Assembly: GCF_016583645.1 (NCBI RefSeq)
Contig: NZ_NRRL01000003.1
Coordinates: forward strand, 79,116 to 143,115
Reading direction: 5' to 3'
DNA: 64,000 nt
Source of the DNA: Rhodovibrio sodomensis
GTDB lineage: Bacteria > Pseudomonadota > Alphaproteobacteria > Kiloniellales > Rhodovibrionaceae
This document shows positions 38,873 through 47,601 of the stretch, in pieces (within the stretch, counting starts at the first letter, position 1; every line of letters begins with the position of its first letter). Below the pieces are notes generated by a model. That model saw only the letters and a list, made by a program, of their open reading frames with translations, was not told the DNA's origin and did not search any database. A program made the position numbers and the translations under genes.

Positions 38873-39895
38873 TCACGAAATGGATAACTGCGGAATACCA
38901 CAGGGATGCGGTAGTTTGCCGGCCTTAACTTTGGCCCAGTAACCGCGCGGCGGTTTCGGTATTTCAAGGGCCTTGCACCGCTTCCCGATAGCGACATCGG
39001 AGACGCCGAAATCGCGGGCGATCTCGACGACGGGCTGACTCCAGACGAGTTCTACCAGCTCGTCGCGGCTGAGGTGGGGCCAGTCATCCGCGCGCGGGTG
39101 GGCCTCGAGCAGCGCGGCGTGTTCGGCGGCCGCGCGCTGCTGTGCGTGCTCCCGACGACGTTCCCGCTCGGCTTCGGCCGCCGCGGCCTCGGACCTTCTG
39201 CGCTCGATGAGGTCACAGATCTCGTCATCCCGAGTGCCGTCGAACACCAGGCGAACCGGCTGCAGTGCCCGAAATATCCGGACCTGTCGTTCGATGACCT
39301 GATCGACGTATGCGCGCACGCGGCGGAGTCGAACGCGGATCGGGATGAGAGTGTCGGAGAGTTGCTCCTCGACGTCGTACTCGCAAGGCAGCGCATATCG
39401 AATGCGTGCGTCATATCCGAGCGGCGGGTAGAGGCCCGTGTCAGGCAGCCAGGCCCGGAGCGCCTGTGCCGGACACGCGAAGCTGTCGGTCATCGCCCGG
39501 CGCATGTTTTCGCGGTCATCGGCCAGACCGGCGGCGAGCAGGGCCGCGCACACTTTCTGGGGGTCGCCGTGGGCGTGCCAGAGATTGGCGAGCGTAATGC
39601 GGACGCCCGGGCGTTCGGTTTCGCTCGGGACGAGCCCGCGCGCGCCCGGGTACTCGTAGAAGAAGCGCTGGAGGGTGACGTGGTCGGAGAGAAATTTGAC
39701 CCTATCCTGCGGCCAGAGCGCGATCTCCGGAATCCGGGCGTTCTGGACCAGCTCCCATTCGATCCGGTCACGCTCCAGATCGAAGGGGTGGCGCAGCAGG
39801 TGGCGATCGATGACCGGACTGGCAGGATCCAGCCCGGCAGCGACGAACGCGGACTGCCAGCGCTCGAAGTAGGCGTTCCAGGTCATTTCGAACAT
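38873..39895 (-). CDS. HTH protein, intact copy B, 340 aa
   Basis: GAGGA precedes ATG 39895 (MFEMTWNAYFERWQSAFVAAG). It is the only complete member of three related genes at 35418, 38873 and 39990. A Trp/Arg-rich N-terminal half is followed by a coiled Glu/Arg segment (ERRRSEAAAAEAERERRRE) and a C-terminal HTH: IARDFGVSDVAIGKRCKALE, then PPRGYWAKVKAGKLPHPCG. The HTH family is common in Alphaproteobacteria and thought to bind DNA; its ligand is unknown. It ends 26 bases before the 628-residue gene. Confidence 0.8.
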   Translation of the reverse strand: MFEMTWNAYFERWQSAFVAAGLDPASPVIDRHLLRHPFDLERDRIEWELVQNARIPEIALWPQDRVKFLSDHVTLQRFFYEYPGARGLVPSETERPGVRITLANLWHAHGDPQKVCAALLAAGLADDRENMRRAMTDSFACPAQALRAWLPDTGLYPPLGYDARIRYALPCEYDVEEQLSDTLIPIRVRLRRVRAYVDQVIERQVRIFRALQPVRLVFDGTRDDEICDLIERRRSEAAAAEAERERRREHAQQRAAAEHAALLEAHPRADDWPHLSRDELVELVWSQPVVEIARDFGVSDVAIGKRCKALEIPKPPRGYWAKVKAGKLPHPCGIPQLSIS

Positions 39896-39989
39896 GCGCG
39901 TGTCCTCTTCGGCTGCGCCTGAAGGCAGTCCGACCAAGCAAGCTCAGATGTCAGGGCGGTTAGGGGTCGGCCTGAAAGCGGCGGATCCG

Positions 39990-40766
39990 TCACTCTCTGG
40001 CTTCTTCGGCCTGTCGGGCGGCCTCGGCGCGGCGCCGCGCGACCGCGGCTTTTTTTTGCTCGGCGATTTCGGCCTCGATTTTGGCGATCAGGGCAGGATC
40101 ACCCGTGCCGTCGAACACGAAGTAAACCGGCTGGCGGTCAGACAGAATGTCCATCTGATCGTCGATAATGAGGTGCGCGAACGCCATCACGGCGGAAGCG
40201 TATTGACCGGGCCTGCCCGCGAGCGCCGCGGCATCAGCAATCGCGACCTCGGCTGCGAACGGGAGGGTGGTGCGGACCGCATGATGACAGCGGAAGGGTG
40301 GGCGCGCGTGTTCGGGTGGGAGCCGGCGCAGCGTCCGGATGATTTCGCACGCCATCTTCCGGTCAAGACCCTCGATATCCTGATCGGCCAGGGGGTTGTG
40401 GAGGTACGCCGCTAGCAAGGCCGCACAAATCTTCTCTGCGTCTCCTCGAGCATACCAAAGGTTCCAGGCGGTCGTCTGGGCGCCAGGCAACTCCTTATGG
40501 CTTGGCAAAGGACCTCTGGATCCGGGATGATCGTAGTAGAACCTCTGCAACCGATAATGCGAGCGGTCTCGATGAATATCGCCCCTGGGCCAGAATCCGA
40601 TCTCGGGCTCGACGTCCGAAGCGGCCCATCGCCTAGCGTCTTATTCCGGGTCCTGCGGGCGGCGTAGGACTCTTATGTCCCGAACCAGCGTATCGGCCGC
40701 AAGGCCCGTGGCCTCGAACGCGGAGCGCCATCTCTCGAAGTAGGCAGACCAGGTGACGGGGGTCAT
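39990..40766 (-). pseudogene. HTH protein gene, copy C, nonsense and truncated
   Basis: From ATG 40766 the frame reads MTPVTWSAYFERWRSAFEAT and hits TAA at codon 42 (40641-40643). It continues in the same frame with DARRWAASDVEPEIGFWPRG, then LQRFYYDHPGSRGP, aligning with the intact copy (LQRFFYEYPGARG). It ends early at 39990 (ARQAEEARE) with no HTH. So copy C has a premature stop and lacks its DNA-binding domain. Its neighbour copy B is intact, suggesting tandem duplication and loss. Confidence 0.75.
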
Positions 40767-40823
40767 GTGCGCTCCGCTGCTGTGAATCGAACAGAAAGAC
40801 CCGAATACCGTAGAACGCGATGC

Positions 40824-42047
40824 TTAAGATCGGATCAACAGGCGCGCATGGCGCTTCTTACCAACGCTCACGGTCTGCCCATCGATGGCCGGTAGGAGTT
40901 CAGCGCCCGGGTCGTCCACCTTCTTGCCGTCGATCCGGACGCCGCCGTTCTGGATCAGGCGCCGAGCGGCACCGCGGCTGTCGGCGAGGCCCGCGCGATG
41001 CAGGACGGCCGCGAGCGAGAGGCCGGCAGCGAGTTCGGCAGAGCCAACCTCGATCGCTTGGAGGTCGGCGGACGCCGCCCCTTCGCCCGAGAACAGGGCG
41101 CGTGCGGATGTGAGCGCCTTCTCGGCGGCCGCCGGGCCCCGCACGAGGCGGGTTACCTCGCGGGCCAGGCGCTCCTTGACCGCGTTGAGGCCGGAGCCGG
41201 TGACCGTCTCCAGCTCGGCGATCTTCGCGAGCGGGATCTCGGTGAACAGGCGGAGGAATCGACCCACGTCGGCGTCGTCGGTGTTCCGCCAGAACTGAAA
41301 GAACGCCTGGTCGTCAGTCATCCCGGCGTCGAGCCAGACGGCACCGCTGGCCGTCTTGCCCATCTTCGCGCCGTTCGCGGTCGTGACCAGGGGCTGGGTG
41401 AGGCCGAATGCCTTCGCGCCCTCGACCCGCCGGATCAGCTCGATGCCGCCCAGGATGTTCGACCACTGGTCGGACCCGCCGATCTGCAGCACGCAGCCCT
41501 CCCGGCGGAACAGCGTCAGGAAGTCGGCCGCCTGCAGCAGGGGGTAGAAGAACTCGAGGGCGGAGATCCCTTTGCAGCTGTCCAGGCGCTCCGACACGCT
41601 CTCCGCGCTCAGCATGCGGCTGACCGAGAAGTGCGGGGCGATCTCGCGCAGAAAGGCCGGCATCAGGGCCTGTCCGAGCCATCGGCTGTTGTCGAGGACC
41701 GGAGTGTGCTGGCCGAGCAGGGCTTCGAGCTGCTCGGTGATCCGCGCGAGGTTCCGGTCGATCTCCGATGGCGACAGCAGGGCACGTGCTTCGGTGCGGC
41801 CGCTCGGGTCCCCGATCTGGGCGGTGACGCCGCCGGCGATCGCGATCGGCCGGTGGCCGTGGCGGGCCAGCAGCCGGAGCAGCATGATCGGTGCCAGGTG
41901 GCCGATGTGAAGGGAGCCTGCTGTTGGGTCGAACCCGGCATAGGCCGAGATGCTTGACTGCATGGCGGCTTCCAGGCCGCTTAAGTCGGTGACGTCCTTG
42001 ATCAGGCCGCGGGCCTGAGCCTCGGCGAGAGCGGGAGAGGTCGACAT
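40824..42047 (-). CDS. tyrS: Tyrosyl-tRNA synthetase
   Basis: A class I synthetase of full length (407). The HIGH motif is SLHIGHLAP (47-50), the tyrosine site GGSDQWSNILGG follows, the KMSKS-type loop is KMGKTA (228-232), and the C-terminal 70 residues are an S4 RNA-binding domain (ADSRGAARRLIQNGGVRIDG). It charges tRNA-Tyr with tyrosine in the cytoplasm. Both catalytic motifs look intact. An essential gene on an accessory region would be a second copy or mark a chromid. It follows an ImmA-like gene by 31 bases, so they are probably co-transcribed. Confidence 0.93.
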   Translation of the reverse strand: MSTSPALAEAQARGLIKDVTDLSGLEAAMQSSISAYAGFDPTAGSLHIGHLAPIMLLRLLARHGHRPIAIAGGVTAQIGDPSGRTEARALLSPSEIDRNLARITEQLEALLGQHTPVLDNSRWLGQALMPAFLREIAPHFSVSRMLSAESVSERLDSCKGISALEFFYPLLQAADFLTLFRREGCVLQIGGSDQWSNILGGIELIRRVEGAKAFGLTQPLVTTANGAKMGKTASGAVWLDAGMTDDQAFFQFWRNTDDADVGRFLRLFTEIPLAKIAELETVTGSGLNAVKERLAREVTRLVRGPAAAEKALTSARALFSGEGAASADLQAIEVGSAELAAGLSLAAVLHRAGLADSRGAARRLIQNGGVRIDGKKVDDPGAELLPAIDGQTVSVGKKRHARLLIRS

Positions 42048-42078
42048 TCTGGAACCTCGGCGTGTGCGGAATGAGGGG

Positions 42079-42609
42079 TCAGCGGGCGCCGGCGAGCAGG
42101 CTGTGCATCGGCGGCACGGGCAGGCTCAGGGCCTCCAGCCGGATGCGCATCGCTGCCGGCGAGACCCGGAAGTGTCCGGCCAGCTGATCGAGGTCGGCGA
42201 ACTGGGCGTGGCGGTGCTGCACCGCTTTGCAAGGCATCAGGATCCCGACCGCGATGCGGTTCGCTTCCGTCTCGTGATGCCGGTCGATCGCCGCGTTCGC
42301 GCGCGGGCCGTCGGTGGGGCAGCGGTACTCGAGATCGTCGCACAGCCCCTCGCCGATCAGTTTGGGGTGGTGCGCGAGGTGGCCGATGGCGTGGGCGATC
42401 GAGAAGCGCCGGCGAGTTTCCGGGTGGTCGGCGTTGATCTTCAGCGTCCAGCGGAGCTCGTCGAAACGCGGGAACCGGATCGGCTGCAGCACCAGACACA
42501 GGTTGTCCGGCATCGGCTCGGGAATCAGGTCGATGTCGAGGGCGGCGGCCAGCAGGTCAAGGTCGACCGGGTCCTGGGACACGCGTTGCAGGATCATCAG
42601 GGGCTGCAT
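42079..42609 (-). CDS. ImmA/IrrE-like protein with HAIGH site, 176 aa
   Basis: GGAG precedes ATG 42609. RRRFSIAHAIGHLAHH (residues 67-81) and HHETEANRIAVGILMPCKAV have the ImmA/IrrE peptidase layout. The metal motif HELGH reads HAIGH (73-77): both His are kept but the catalytic Glu is Ala74. It is therefore probably not an active protease unless another Glu substitutes. The late Glu in HHETEAN would be the third ligand. Located directly upstream of tyrS. Confidence 0.72.
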   Translation of the reverse strand: MQPLMILQRVSQDPVDLDLLAAALDIDLIPEPMPDNLCLVLQPIRFPRFDELRWTLKINADHPETRRRFSIAHAIGHLAHHPKLIGEGLCDDLEYRCPTDGPRANAAIDRHHETEANRIAVGILMPCKAVQHRHAQFADLDQLAGHFRVSPAAMRIRLEALSLPVPPMHSLLAGAR

Positions 42610-42755
42610 GGGCAGGGCTCCGTCCTTGAATCGGCGGTACCTGGACCGCCCTCGCGATGGATATGGGATCACCGATCGGGGGATCGGCGCCGCCCGGCGC
42701 GCGGGCTGGCCGCCCCGGCCGTCCCAGGGCGCGCGCTGGCGTGGCGTCATGACAC

Positions 42756-42793
42756 GACAACACCCCGCCCCGGGTTTCCGGGGCGGGGTGTCG
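42756..42793 (-). terminator. Strong terminator
   Basis: Thirteen-base perfect stem (CACCCCGCCCCGG), loop GTTT, and outer ACA/TGT pairs; the minus-strand tail is TTGTCGTGTC. Ends the 117-residue gene. Confidence 0.8.
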
Positions 42794-42821
42794 AGATCAA
42801 CGGCTTCCGGCGCGTCGGCTT

Positions 42822-43175
42822 TCAGGCGGCTGCGCCGAAGATCTTTCTCCGCAGCCGCGCCTTGGCGGCGCGCAGGAACTCACGGTGGCCGATCGCCCCG
42901 CACGGCAGGGTGTTCTGGAAGGTGCGGTCGAGCGGGACGCGCGACAGGTCGAGGGCCGCGCGCAGCCGGTCCTTTTCCGCCTGGGTGGCCGGCTGCAGGT
43001 CCCACACCCCGGTCGGGGAGTCGGATCCGTTGAGGGTGACGAGGTCGTACAGGACGCCGTTGCAGCGGGTAGCGATCCCGACCCCGCCGCCGCTGCGCGG
43101 GTAGGAGACGATCTCGCCGATGTCGGGGAAGTAGCTTTCGCGCTGCCCGCGGCTGTTCTTCGTCCAGGTGCCCAT
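42822..43175 (-). CDS. Hypothetical protein, 117 aa
   Basis: AAGGAAGG precedes ATG 43175 (MGTWTKNSRGQRESYFPDIG). A Gly/Ser-rich beta stretch (SYPRSGGGVGIATRCNGVLY) is followed by a helical basic end (GHREFLRAAKARLRRKIFG). Unknown family. A GCGCCCG/CGGGCGC hairpin stands in its leader near 43198-43218. Confidence 0.7.
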   Translation of the reverse strand: MGTWTKNSRGQRESYFPDIGEIVSYPRSGGGVGIATRCNGVLYDLVTLNGSDSPTGVWDLQPATQAEKDRLRAALDLSRVPLDRTFQNTLPCGAIGHREFLRAAKARLRRKIFGAAA

Positions 43176-43253
43176 GGCGGACCCTTCCTTGTCTGTGCGC
43201 CCGACGCGTGCGGGCGCATGGGTGTCGACGGCGGGCGCGCTCGCGCGCGGGGC

Positions 43254-43457
43254 TCAGCCCAGCAGGTGTACCAGATAGGCGAGCGCGAACGGCAGCGGGG
43301 GTATCGCCAGCGCGATCGCGATGCCGGTCAGGATCTCGCGCCGGGGGGCCGGCGGGATCTGGCAGGGGCATTCGCGCACGCCCGCCGCGAGGCGGTGAGC
43401 CGGGATCCAGCCCGCGCCGCCGCAGGAGTGGCAGATGTCGGATTTGAGTTCGGGCAT
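43254..43457 (-). CDS. Zinc-ribbon membrane protein, 67 aa
   Basis: The N-terminal part has two Cys pairs (ICHSCGGAG and RECPCQIP), a zinc ribbon of the CxxCxGxG type, followed by a single hydrophobic helix (ILTGIAIALAIPPLPFALA). A very small soluble-zinc plus membrane anchor design, like the larger protein at 36960. Function unknown. A few bases separate it from the upstream membrane-protein gene. Confidence 0.72.
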   Translation of the reverse strand: MPELKSDICHSCGGAGWIPAHRLAAGVRECPCQIPPAPRREILTGIAIALAIPPLPFALAYLVHLLG

Positions 43458-43479
43458 CGTCGGGTGTCCTTGTCGCGGG

Positions 43480-44370
43480 TCAGGTCAGGCCGCGCGCGAG
43501 GTGCGTCTCGGGTTTACCGGGGCCTGGGTTGCGCGCCTCGAGGACATGAGGGCTTCTCGGCCGGCAATGCAGGCGATCCAGGTAGCGCCGGGCGACCTCG
43601 GCGAGGCCCCAGGTGGTGCCCAGTCCCAGGCAGGCGAGCAGATAGATCGCCGTGAGGCCGCTGGCGGTCTCCTCCGGCATGCTGCCGGCGCCGGCCAGCG
43701 CAAAGAAGAACACGACCGCGAGGGCGCCGGCGATCATGGCCGGATAGCGCGTTAATCGCGTGATCACTTCGGCCGCCCTGAGAGCCCGGTAGACCACCGG
43801 GCGGCGACGCGTGTGGTAGTAGTGGAGCATCGCGCGGGCGCTCTTGTGGGCACGGCTCGACGGGGTCGCGGCGGCCAGCTGCAGATCGCGATAGGCGCGG
43901 TAGCGCGCCGCGACGTCCTGACCGGGGTTCTGCAGGCGCTGGCTGGCGAGCGTCGGGTCCGCCGCGGCGGCCGAGAGTAGGGTGGCGAACTCGGGCACCA
44001 GGGCATGAGCGGAGGATGCGAGCCACGCCTCGGTCGCGAGGTCGCGCTTGCGCGTCGGGATCCCGCCGGGGCGTTCATGGTCGGGGCACAGCGCGGCTGC
44101 CAGCACCAGGCGGTCGCCGGCGCGGACGTGCGTCACCCCGGGGGTCTGCTGGATCAGCGCACGCGCGGCCTCGAGCGAGTCCGCCTCGGCGATCTCTTCG
44201 CAGTCGAGGGTCAGGTTCATCTCGAACTCGGGCGCGTCGTTGAGCCGCCGGAGCAGCGCGAAGTGTGCGCAGCCCTCGAGGAACGCCATGTCGTCGTCGG
44301 ACAGGAAGTGCCGGGTGGCAGGGTCGCCGAGCACGGGGTATCGCTTCAGGCGGGGATCTACATGCGTCAT
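43480..44370 (-). CDS. Membrane protein, 296 aa
   Basis: The first 190 residues are a soluble helical domain (DDDMAFLEGCAHFALLRRLN, THVRAGDRLVLAAALCPDH). Two hydrophobic helices near residues 215-237 and 247-268 anchor the C-terminus, which ends in a Pro/Arg/His-rich tail. Start MTHVDPRLKRYPVLGDP at 44370. No family identified. Confidence 0.72.
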   Translation of the reverse strand: MTHVDPRLKRYPVLGDPATRHFLSDDDMAFLEGCAHFALLRRLNDAPEFEMNLTLDCEEIAEADSLEAARALIQQTPGVTHVRAGDRLVLAAALCPDHERPGGIPTRKRDLATEAWLASSAHALVPEFATLLSAAAADPTLASQRLQNPGQDVAARYRAYRDLQLAAATPSSRAHKSARAMLHYYHTRRRPVVYRALRAAEVITRLTRYPAMIAGALAVVFFFALAGAGSMPEETASGLTAIYLLACLGLGTTWGLAEVARRYLDRLHCRPRSPHVLEARNPGPGKPETHLARGLT

Positions 44371-44491
44371 GGCCTGGAACCTCGGGTGATGCGGACACAG
44401 TCTGAACCGGCCGGGCCCGCGAAGGCCAGGGCCGTGCGGGCGTCGGGTGGGTTGCAGCGATTGACGGGCCGAGGTGCACCGGAAGAAAACC

Positions 44492-44527
44492 CCCTGCGCC
44501 CGGTTCCTGGTGCGGGAGGGCGCAGGG
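44492..44527 (-). terminator. Terminator hairpin
   Basis: CCCTGCGCCC pairs with GGGCGCAGGG around a long structured loop; the minus-strand tail is GGTTTTCTTCC. Ends the SPFH gene. Confidence 0.75.
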
Positions 44528-44535
44528 AGCTTGGA

Positions 44536-45598
44536 TCAGTTGCCGGCCACCTGCGGCGCGCTCCGCGAGCGCATGCGGGTCGGGTCGATCATCGGCGTGG
44601 CGCCGCTGCCCTCGCCCATCATCAGGATGACGTTGCCGTCCTTGGGCGGGTTCTTGGCGATGTGCATGAACGCCGCGGCGCGCTGCTTGTCGGCCATCGC
44701 CCGCAGCAGGTCGGCGATCATCGGCGCGTCGACGTCCTTGGGCAGCGAGCCGATCAGGTTGGCGTAGCCGGTGCCTTCCTTCTCGCGGCGCTTGGCTCGC
44801 TCGTCGGCGGCCAGGGTGAGCTGGCGCTCGGTGTCTTGCAGCTTCTGCGCGGCCGCGAAGTTCTCGTTCGCGGCCTCGATCTGCTCCGGCAGGTAGATCG
44901 CCCGGATCAAGACCTCGCCGACGCGGATCGCCTGCTCCAGGTCGCCGAGGCCGAAATGGCTCAGGTTGGTGGTTAACTTGGCGTCGATCTTCTTGGAGGC
45001 GGCGATCGCGATTGCCTGACGGTCCTTGTTCGAGCTCGACTGCCACTCGAACTTGCCGATCGTGTCGTAGATACCCGAGCGCATCCAGTTCTGCAGCTTG
45101 CTTTCCCAGTTGGCGCCCAGGCGCTGCAGCATCAGCGGCACGGCGGTTGGCTCGATCTGGAACGGCACCGTCACGTCGAGCGTCAGCTTGATCTCGTCGC
45201 TTGTGATGCCCCAGAGTTCGCTTTTGGTGCCGGTATCCCAGTCGATCGAGCGCAGCTGGACGTTCTCGTAGGTGACGGACTTCCAGGGCGCGATCATGCT
45301 GGTCTCGCCCTCCGGCAGGTATGTGTCGGCATAGATGCCGAAGGCGGTCGGCACGCCAACCTTTCCGGACGGGACGATGACGACCATCCGGCTCGAAAGC
45401 ACCGCGGTGGAGAGCACGAGCAGGCAGATGCCGGTGATCGTCATGCCCTTGGCCGTACCGTAAAGGCTATCGATCGCATGCTGCCTCAGTCGGCCCTCCT
45501 GCTCAGCCTTGCGAGCCTTCGCGCGCTGCATGATGCCGATCGGGATCAGGGCGTGCGCCGACGAGCGCGATCAGGCTGACGACAAAAAAGCCATCCAT
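44536..45598 (-). pseudogene. SPFH/stomatin-like protein gene with N-terminal phase break
   Basis: The long frame (44536-45531) gives 331 residues of an SPFH/prohibitin-type protein: a hydrophobic anchor (MTITGICLLVLSTAVLSS), the SPFH core (VVIVPSGKVGVPTAFG through LGANWESKLQNWMRSG), and a helical coiled tail (AAQKLQDTERQLTLAADERA). Upstream, ATG 45598 with a perfect GGAG reads MDGFFVVSLIALVG, then slips one base near 45557-45562 into AHALIPIGIMQRAKARK. The true protein probably starts at 45598 with an extra hydrophobic N-terminus. SPFH proteins form membrane microdomains. A mutation or sequence error is possible. Confidence 0.72.
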
Positions 45599-45661
45599 GG
45601 GTGGTCTCCAAATTTCGGTGTTGGTTCGTTCGCGTCGGGGCGCGGCTGGCGGTACTGGTGG

Positions 45662-46324
45662 TCAGATAACCGTCCGCGACGCCCGTTCGCGAATGTCGGC
45701 GCTTTTATCGGCGTCGCCGGGGAGCATCGCCTCGAGCGGGATCAGCTCGCCCTGATGCGCGAGCCAGAAGGGCCAACGCGCGAACCGGTTGTGCCAGGCG
45801 TCTGCGTCGAAGCCGCCGAACAGTCCGCAGATGAAGTCGATGGTGTCCCGGTCGCTTTGCGAGAGGGCCCAGTAGGTCCGCGCCACCCGGTCGGGGCGAC
45901 GGGGCAGGGAGGCGCCGTGGATACCAACTTCCTCGCCGTCGTAATCCTGCAGCGGCGGATAGACGATCAGCCGGCCGCCGCGGCCGACGTGACCGATCGG
46001 GTTCGGCTTCTCGAAGGCGCGGTTGGCCGCGTCATCTGCGGGGCGGTTCGGCGAGGCGAAACGCCCGCTCGACTGCAGCCACGACATCACGACCGGCTCG
46101 TGGTTGATCAGGCCGCTCGCGGTGCGCCCCCGGACGCCGAAGGGTTCCGCGATGTAGTGATCGCCGGTGATCGGCCGACCGTAGGTGGCGAGGTGTCGGC
46201 ACTCGGCCTCGAACAGAAGGTTCATGACAGCCGGGGCCGTGAGGGAGGTCGCCTTGCAGCCTTGCTGGGTGATGTAGGCGAGCGCATGCTCTACCTTGAC
46301 GACGCTGGTGCGGAACTGGGTCAT
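45662..46324 (-). CDS. Panacea/SocA-like (DUF4065-type) protein, 220 aa
   Basis: The first 60 residues (KVEHALAYITQQGCKATSLT, LLFEAECRHLATYGRPITGD, HYIAEPFGV) follow the pattern of the Panacea/SocA antitoxin domain: AL-YI, K, LLF-AE--HL--YGRPI-GD-Y-A. In known systems such domains neutralise an adjacent toxin. ATG 46324 overlaps the stop of the upstream 191-residue gene as ATGA, an arrangement typical of two-gene toxin-antitoxin operons. Calling it an antitoxin is inference. Confidence 0.72.
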   Translation of the reverse strand: MTQFRTSVVKVEHALAYITQQGCKATSLTAPAVMNLLFEAECRHLATYGRPITGDHYIAEPFGVRGRTASGLINHEPVVMSWLQSSGRFASPNRPADDAANRAFEKPNPIGHVGRGGRLIVYPPLQDYDGEEVGIHGASLPRRPDRVARTYWALSQSDRDTIDFICGLFGGFDADAWHNRFARWPFWLAHQGELIPLEAMLPGDADKSADIRERASRTVI

Positions 46325-46896
46325 GCAGGAAGAGTCCGGAGCGGATTAGGGAAGGCGCCGCGCAGGTGGGCGGCGTCGGGGCATTCGGCCGGCAGGCCGC
46401 GGGCTTCCAGGCGCCGCCCCTCGCTGTGGGCGGTCGCGATCAGCTCGGCGGTCTGGATCAGGTCCGTGTGCAGGATCTCTGAGCCGCAGGGCGCGAAGAG
46501 CGCGAACAGGCTCGGGCGCGCGGTGAAGCGCAGGCGGTAACCGCGCAGCCGGCAGCGCGCCTCGATGCCGACCGGGCGCAGGGTGCGGGTCAGGCGCGGC
46601 TCATCGAGGCGGGTCAGGGGTGTGTCGGCGCTCTGGTAGTGCGCGTGCAGGCGGCAAAGCGCTTCGGCGAGCGTTCGGTCGTGGCCGACGTAGAGCGGCG
46701 TGCCGTCGGCGAAGCTGGCGTGATCCCGACCGCGGGCGTAGGCGCTGTAGAGCGTGGTCCGCTCCGCCCCGTAACGCATCGTCGGGGTCAGGCAGCTCCC
46801 TCGCAGATCGAGGGGGGCTGTCTGAGCCAGCGCCAGGTCAATCAGGTCGCTTGCTTCCCGGGCCGGGCCGGACGGGAACGTCGTCAGCTGATACAT
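46321..46896 (-). CDS. Possible RES-like protein, 191 aa
   Basis: The product begins MYQLTTFPSGPAREASDLID. It has RYGAERTTLYSAYARGRDH and PLYVGHDRTLAEALCRLHAH, which loosely resembles the Y-x-S/A-E-x-x-H pattern of RES-type NAD-consuming toxins. Similarity is weak and I rate it low. It is the first gene of the ATGA-coupled pair with the Panacea-like gene. No signal peptide. Confidence 0.5.
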   Translation of the reverse strand: MYQLTTFPSGPAREASDLIDLALAQTAPLDLRGSCLTPTMRYGAERTTLYSAYARGRDHASFADGTPLYVGHDRTLAEALCRLHAHYQSADTPLTRLDEPRLTRTLRPVGIEARCRLRGYRLRFTARPSLFALFAPCGSEILHTDLIQTAELIATAHSEGRRLEARGLPAECPDAAHLRGAFPNPLRTLPA

Positions 46897-47004
46897 CGCG
46901 CTCGACCTTGAAGAATGGTTGCGGTCCCGCGCGAAGGCGGGCCGGCTGCATGGGAAGTGGTGTCGGCGGGGGTCGGCTGGCGCCTCGGGCGAAGGCCCGG
47001 GCGC

Positions 47005-47601
47005 TCAGCTGAGGCCCCCATCAATAACTTTGAGGGCCGGCGCAGATGCCGGCGCCGGGTTGTCGTTCTGAACAGCTTCTGGCTTTACCAGGCGCATGCG
47101 GTTCTGGCCGTGGCGAAAGGGATGCGCCTGCAGGCGCTGGCAAGCCAGCGGCAGGGCGTGTTTCAGCAGCAGGTACTCGGCCGAGAGAGACCAGTTGCTG
47201 GCGCACCCGGGAATCGCGCGCAGGACGCTGAGCGCCAGGTTCCGGTCATCCATCCGTCGCAGTTGGCAGGACGCCTTGAGCATCCAGTCCGGCAGTGGGC
47301 GCCGCCCTTGCTTGGGTGCCGAAGATGGCGCCAGGCGTGCGTCCAGGCTGCCGCTATCGACGCTCACGTCGATCGCGGTCATGCGAATGGCGCCTGGGCG
47401 CCCTGCCAGCCGATCGAGTAGATGCGGGACGGTAATCAGCTGGAAGTGGGCGGTTGCATCTTGACGCCGGGGTGCGCCGCCGGTGTAGCGCCAGCCGGCT
47501 TTGTCGAGCAGCTCAACGATGCAGGCCGCCAGGTCCTCATCCCGGAGATCGGCAACGAGGTCGTGGAACTCTCCAGGGGAGAGATCGGCAGGGAGGAACA
47601 T
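47005..47601 (-). CDS. Hypothetical protein, 198 aa
   Basis: GAAGGGAA precedes ATG 47601. A mixed protein: ELLDKAGWRYTGGAPRRQDA, TAHFQLITVPHLLDRLAGR, LSAEYLLLKHALPLACQRLQ, ending with an Asn/Pro/Ala-rich part. Not recognised. Its 257-base leader holds inverted repeats, including ATAGC-CAAA-GCTAT at 47653-47667. Confidence 0.7.
   Translation of the reverse strand: MFLPADLSPGEFHDLVADLRDEDLAACIVELLDKAGWRYTGGAPRRQDATAHFQLITVPHLLDRLAGRPGAIRMTAIDVSVDSGSLDARLAPSSAPKQGRRPLPDWMLKASCQLRRMDDRNLALSVLRAIPGCASNWSLSAEYLLLKHALPLACQRLQAHPFRHGQNRMRLVKPEAVQNDNPAPASAPALKVIDGGLS

Noticed and set aside
36465..38942. 825-residue plus-strand ORF
   Set aside because: It runs antisense to the clearly coding 628-residue gene and broken genes next to it; no plausible motifs and a skewed Arg/Gly/Val composition typical of an antisense shadow in GC-rich DNA.
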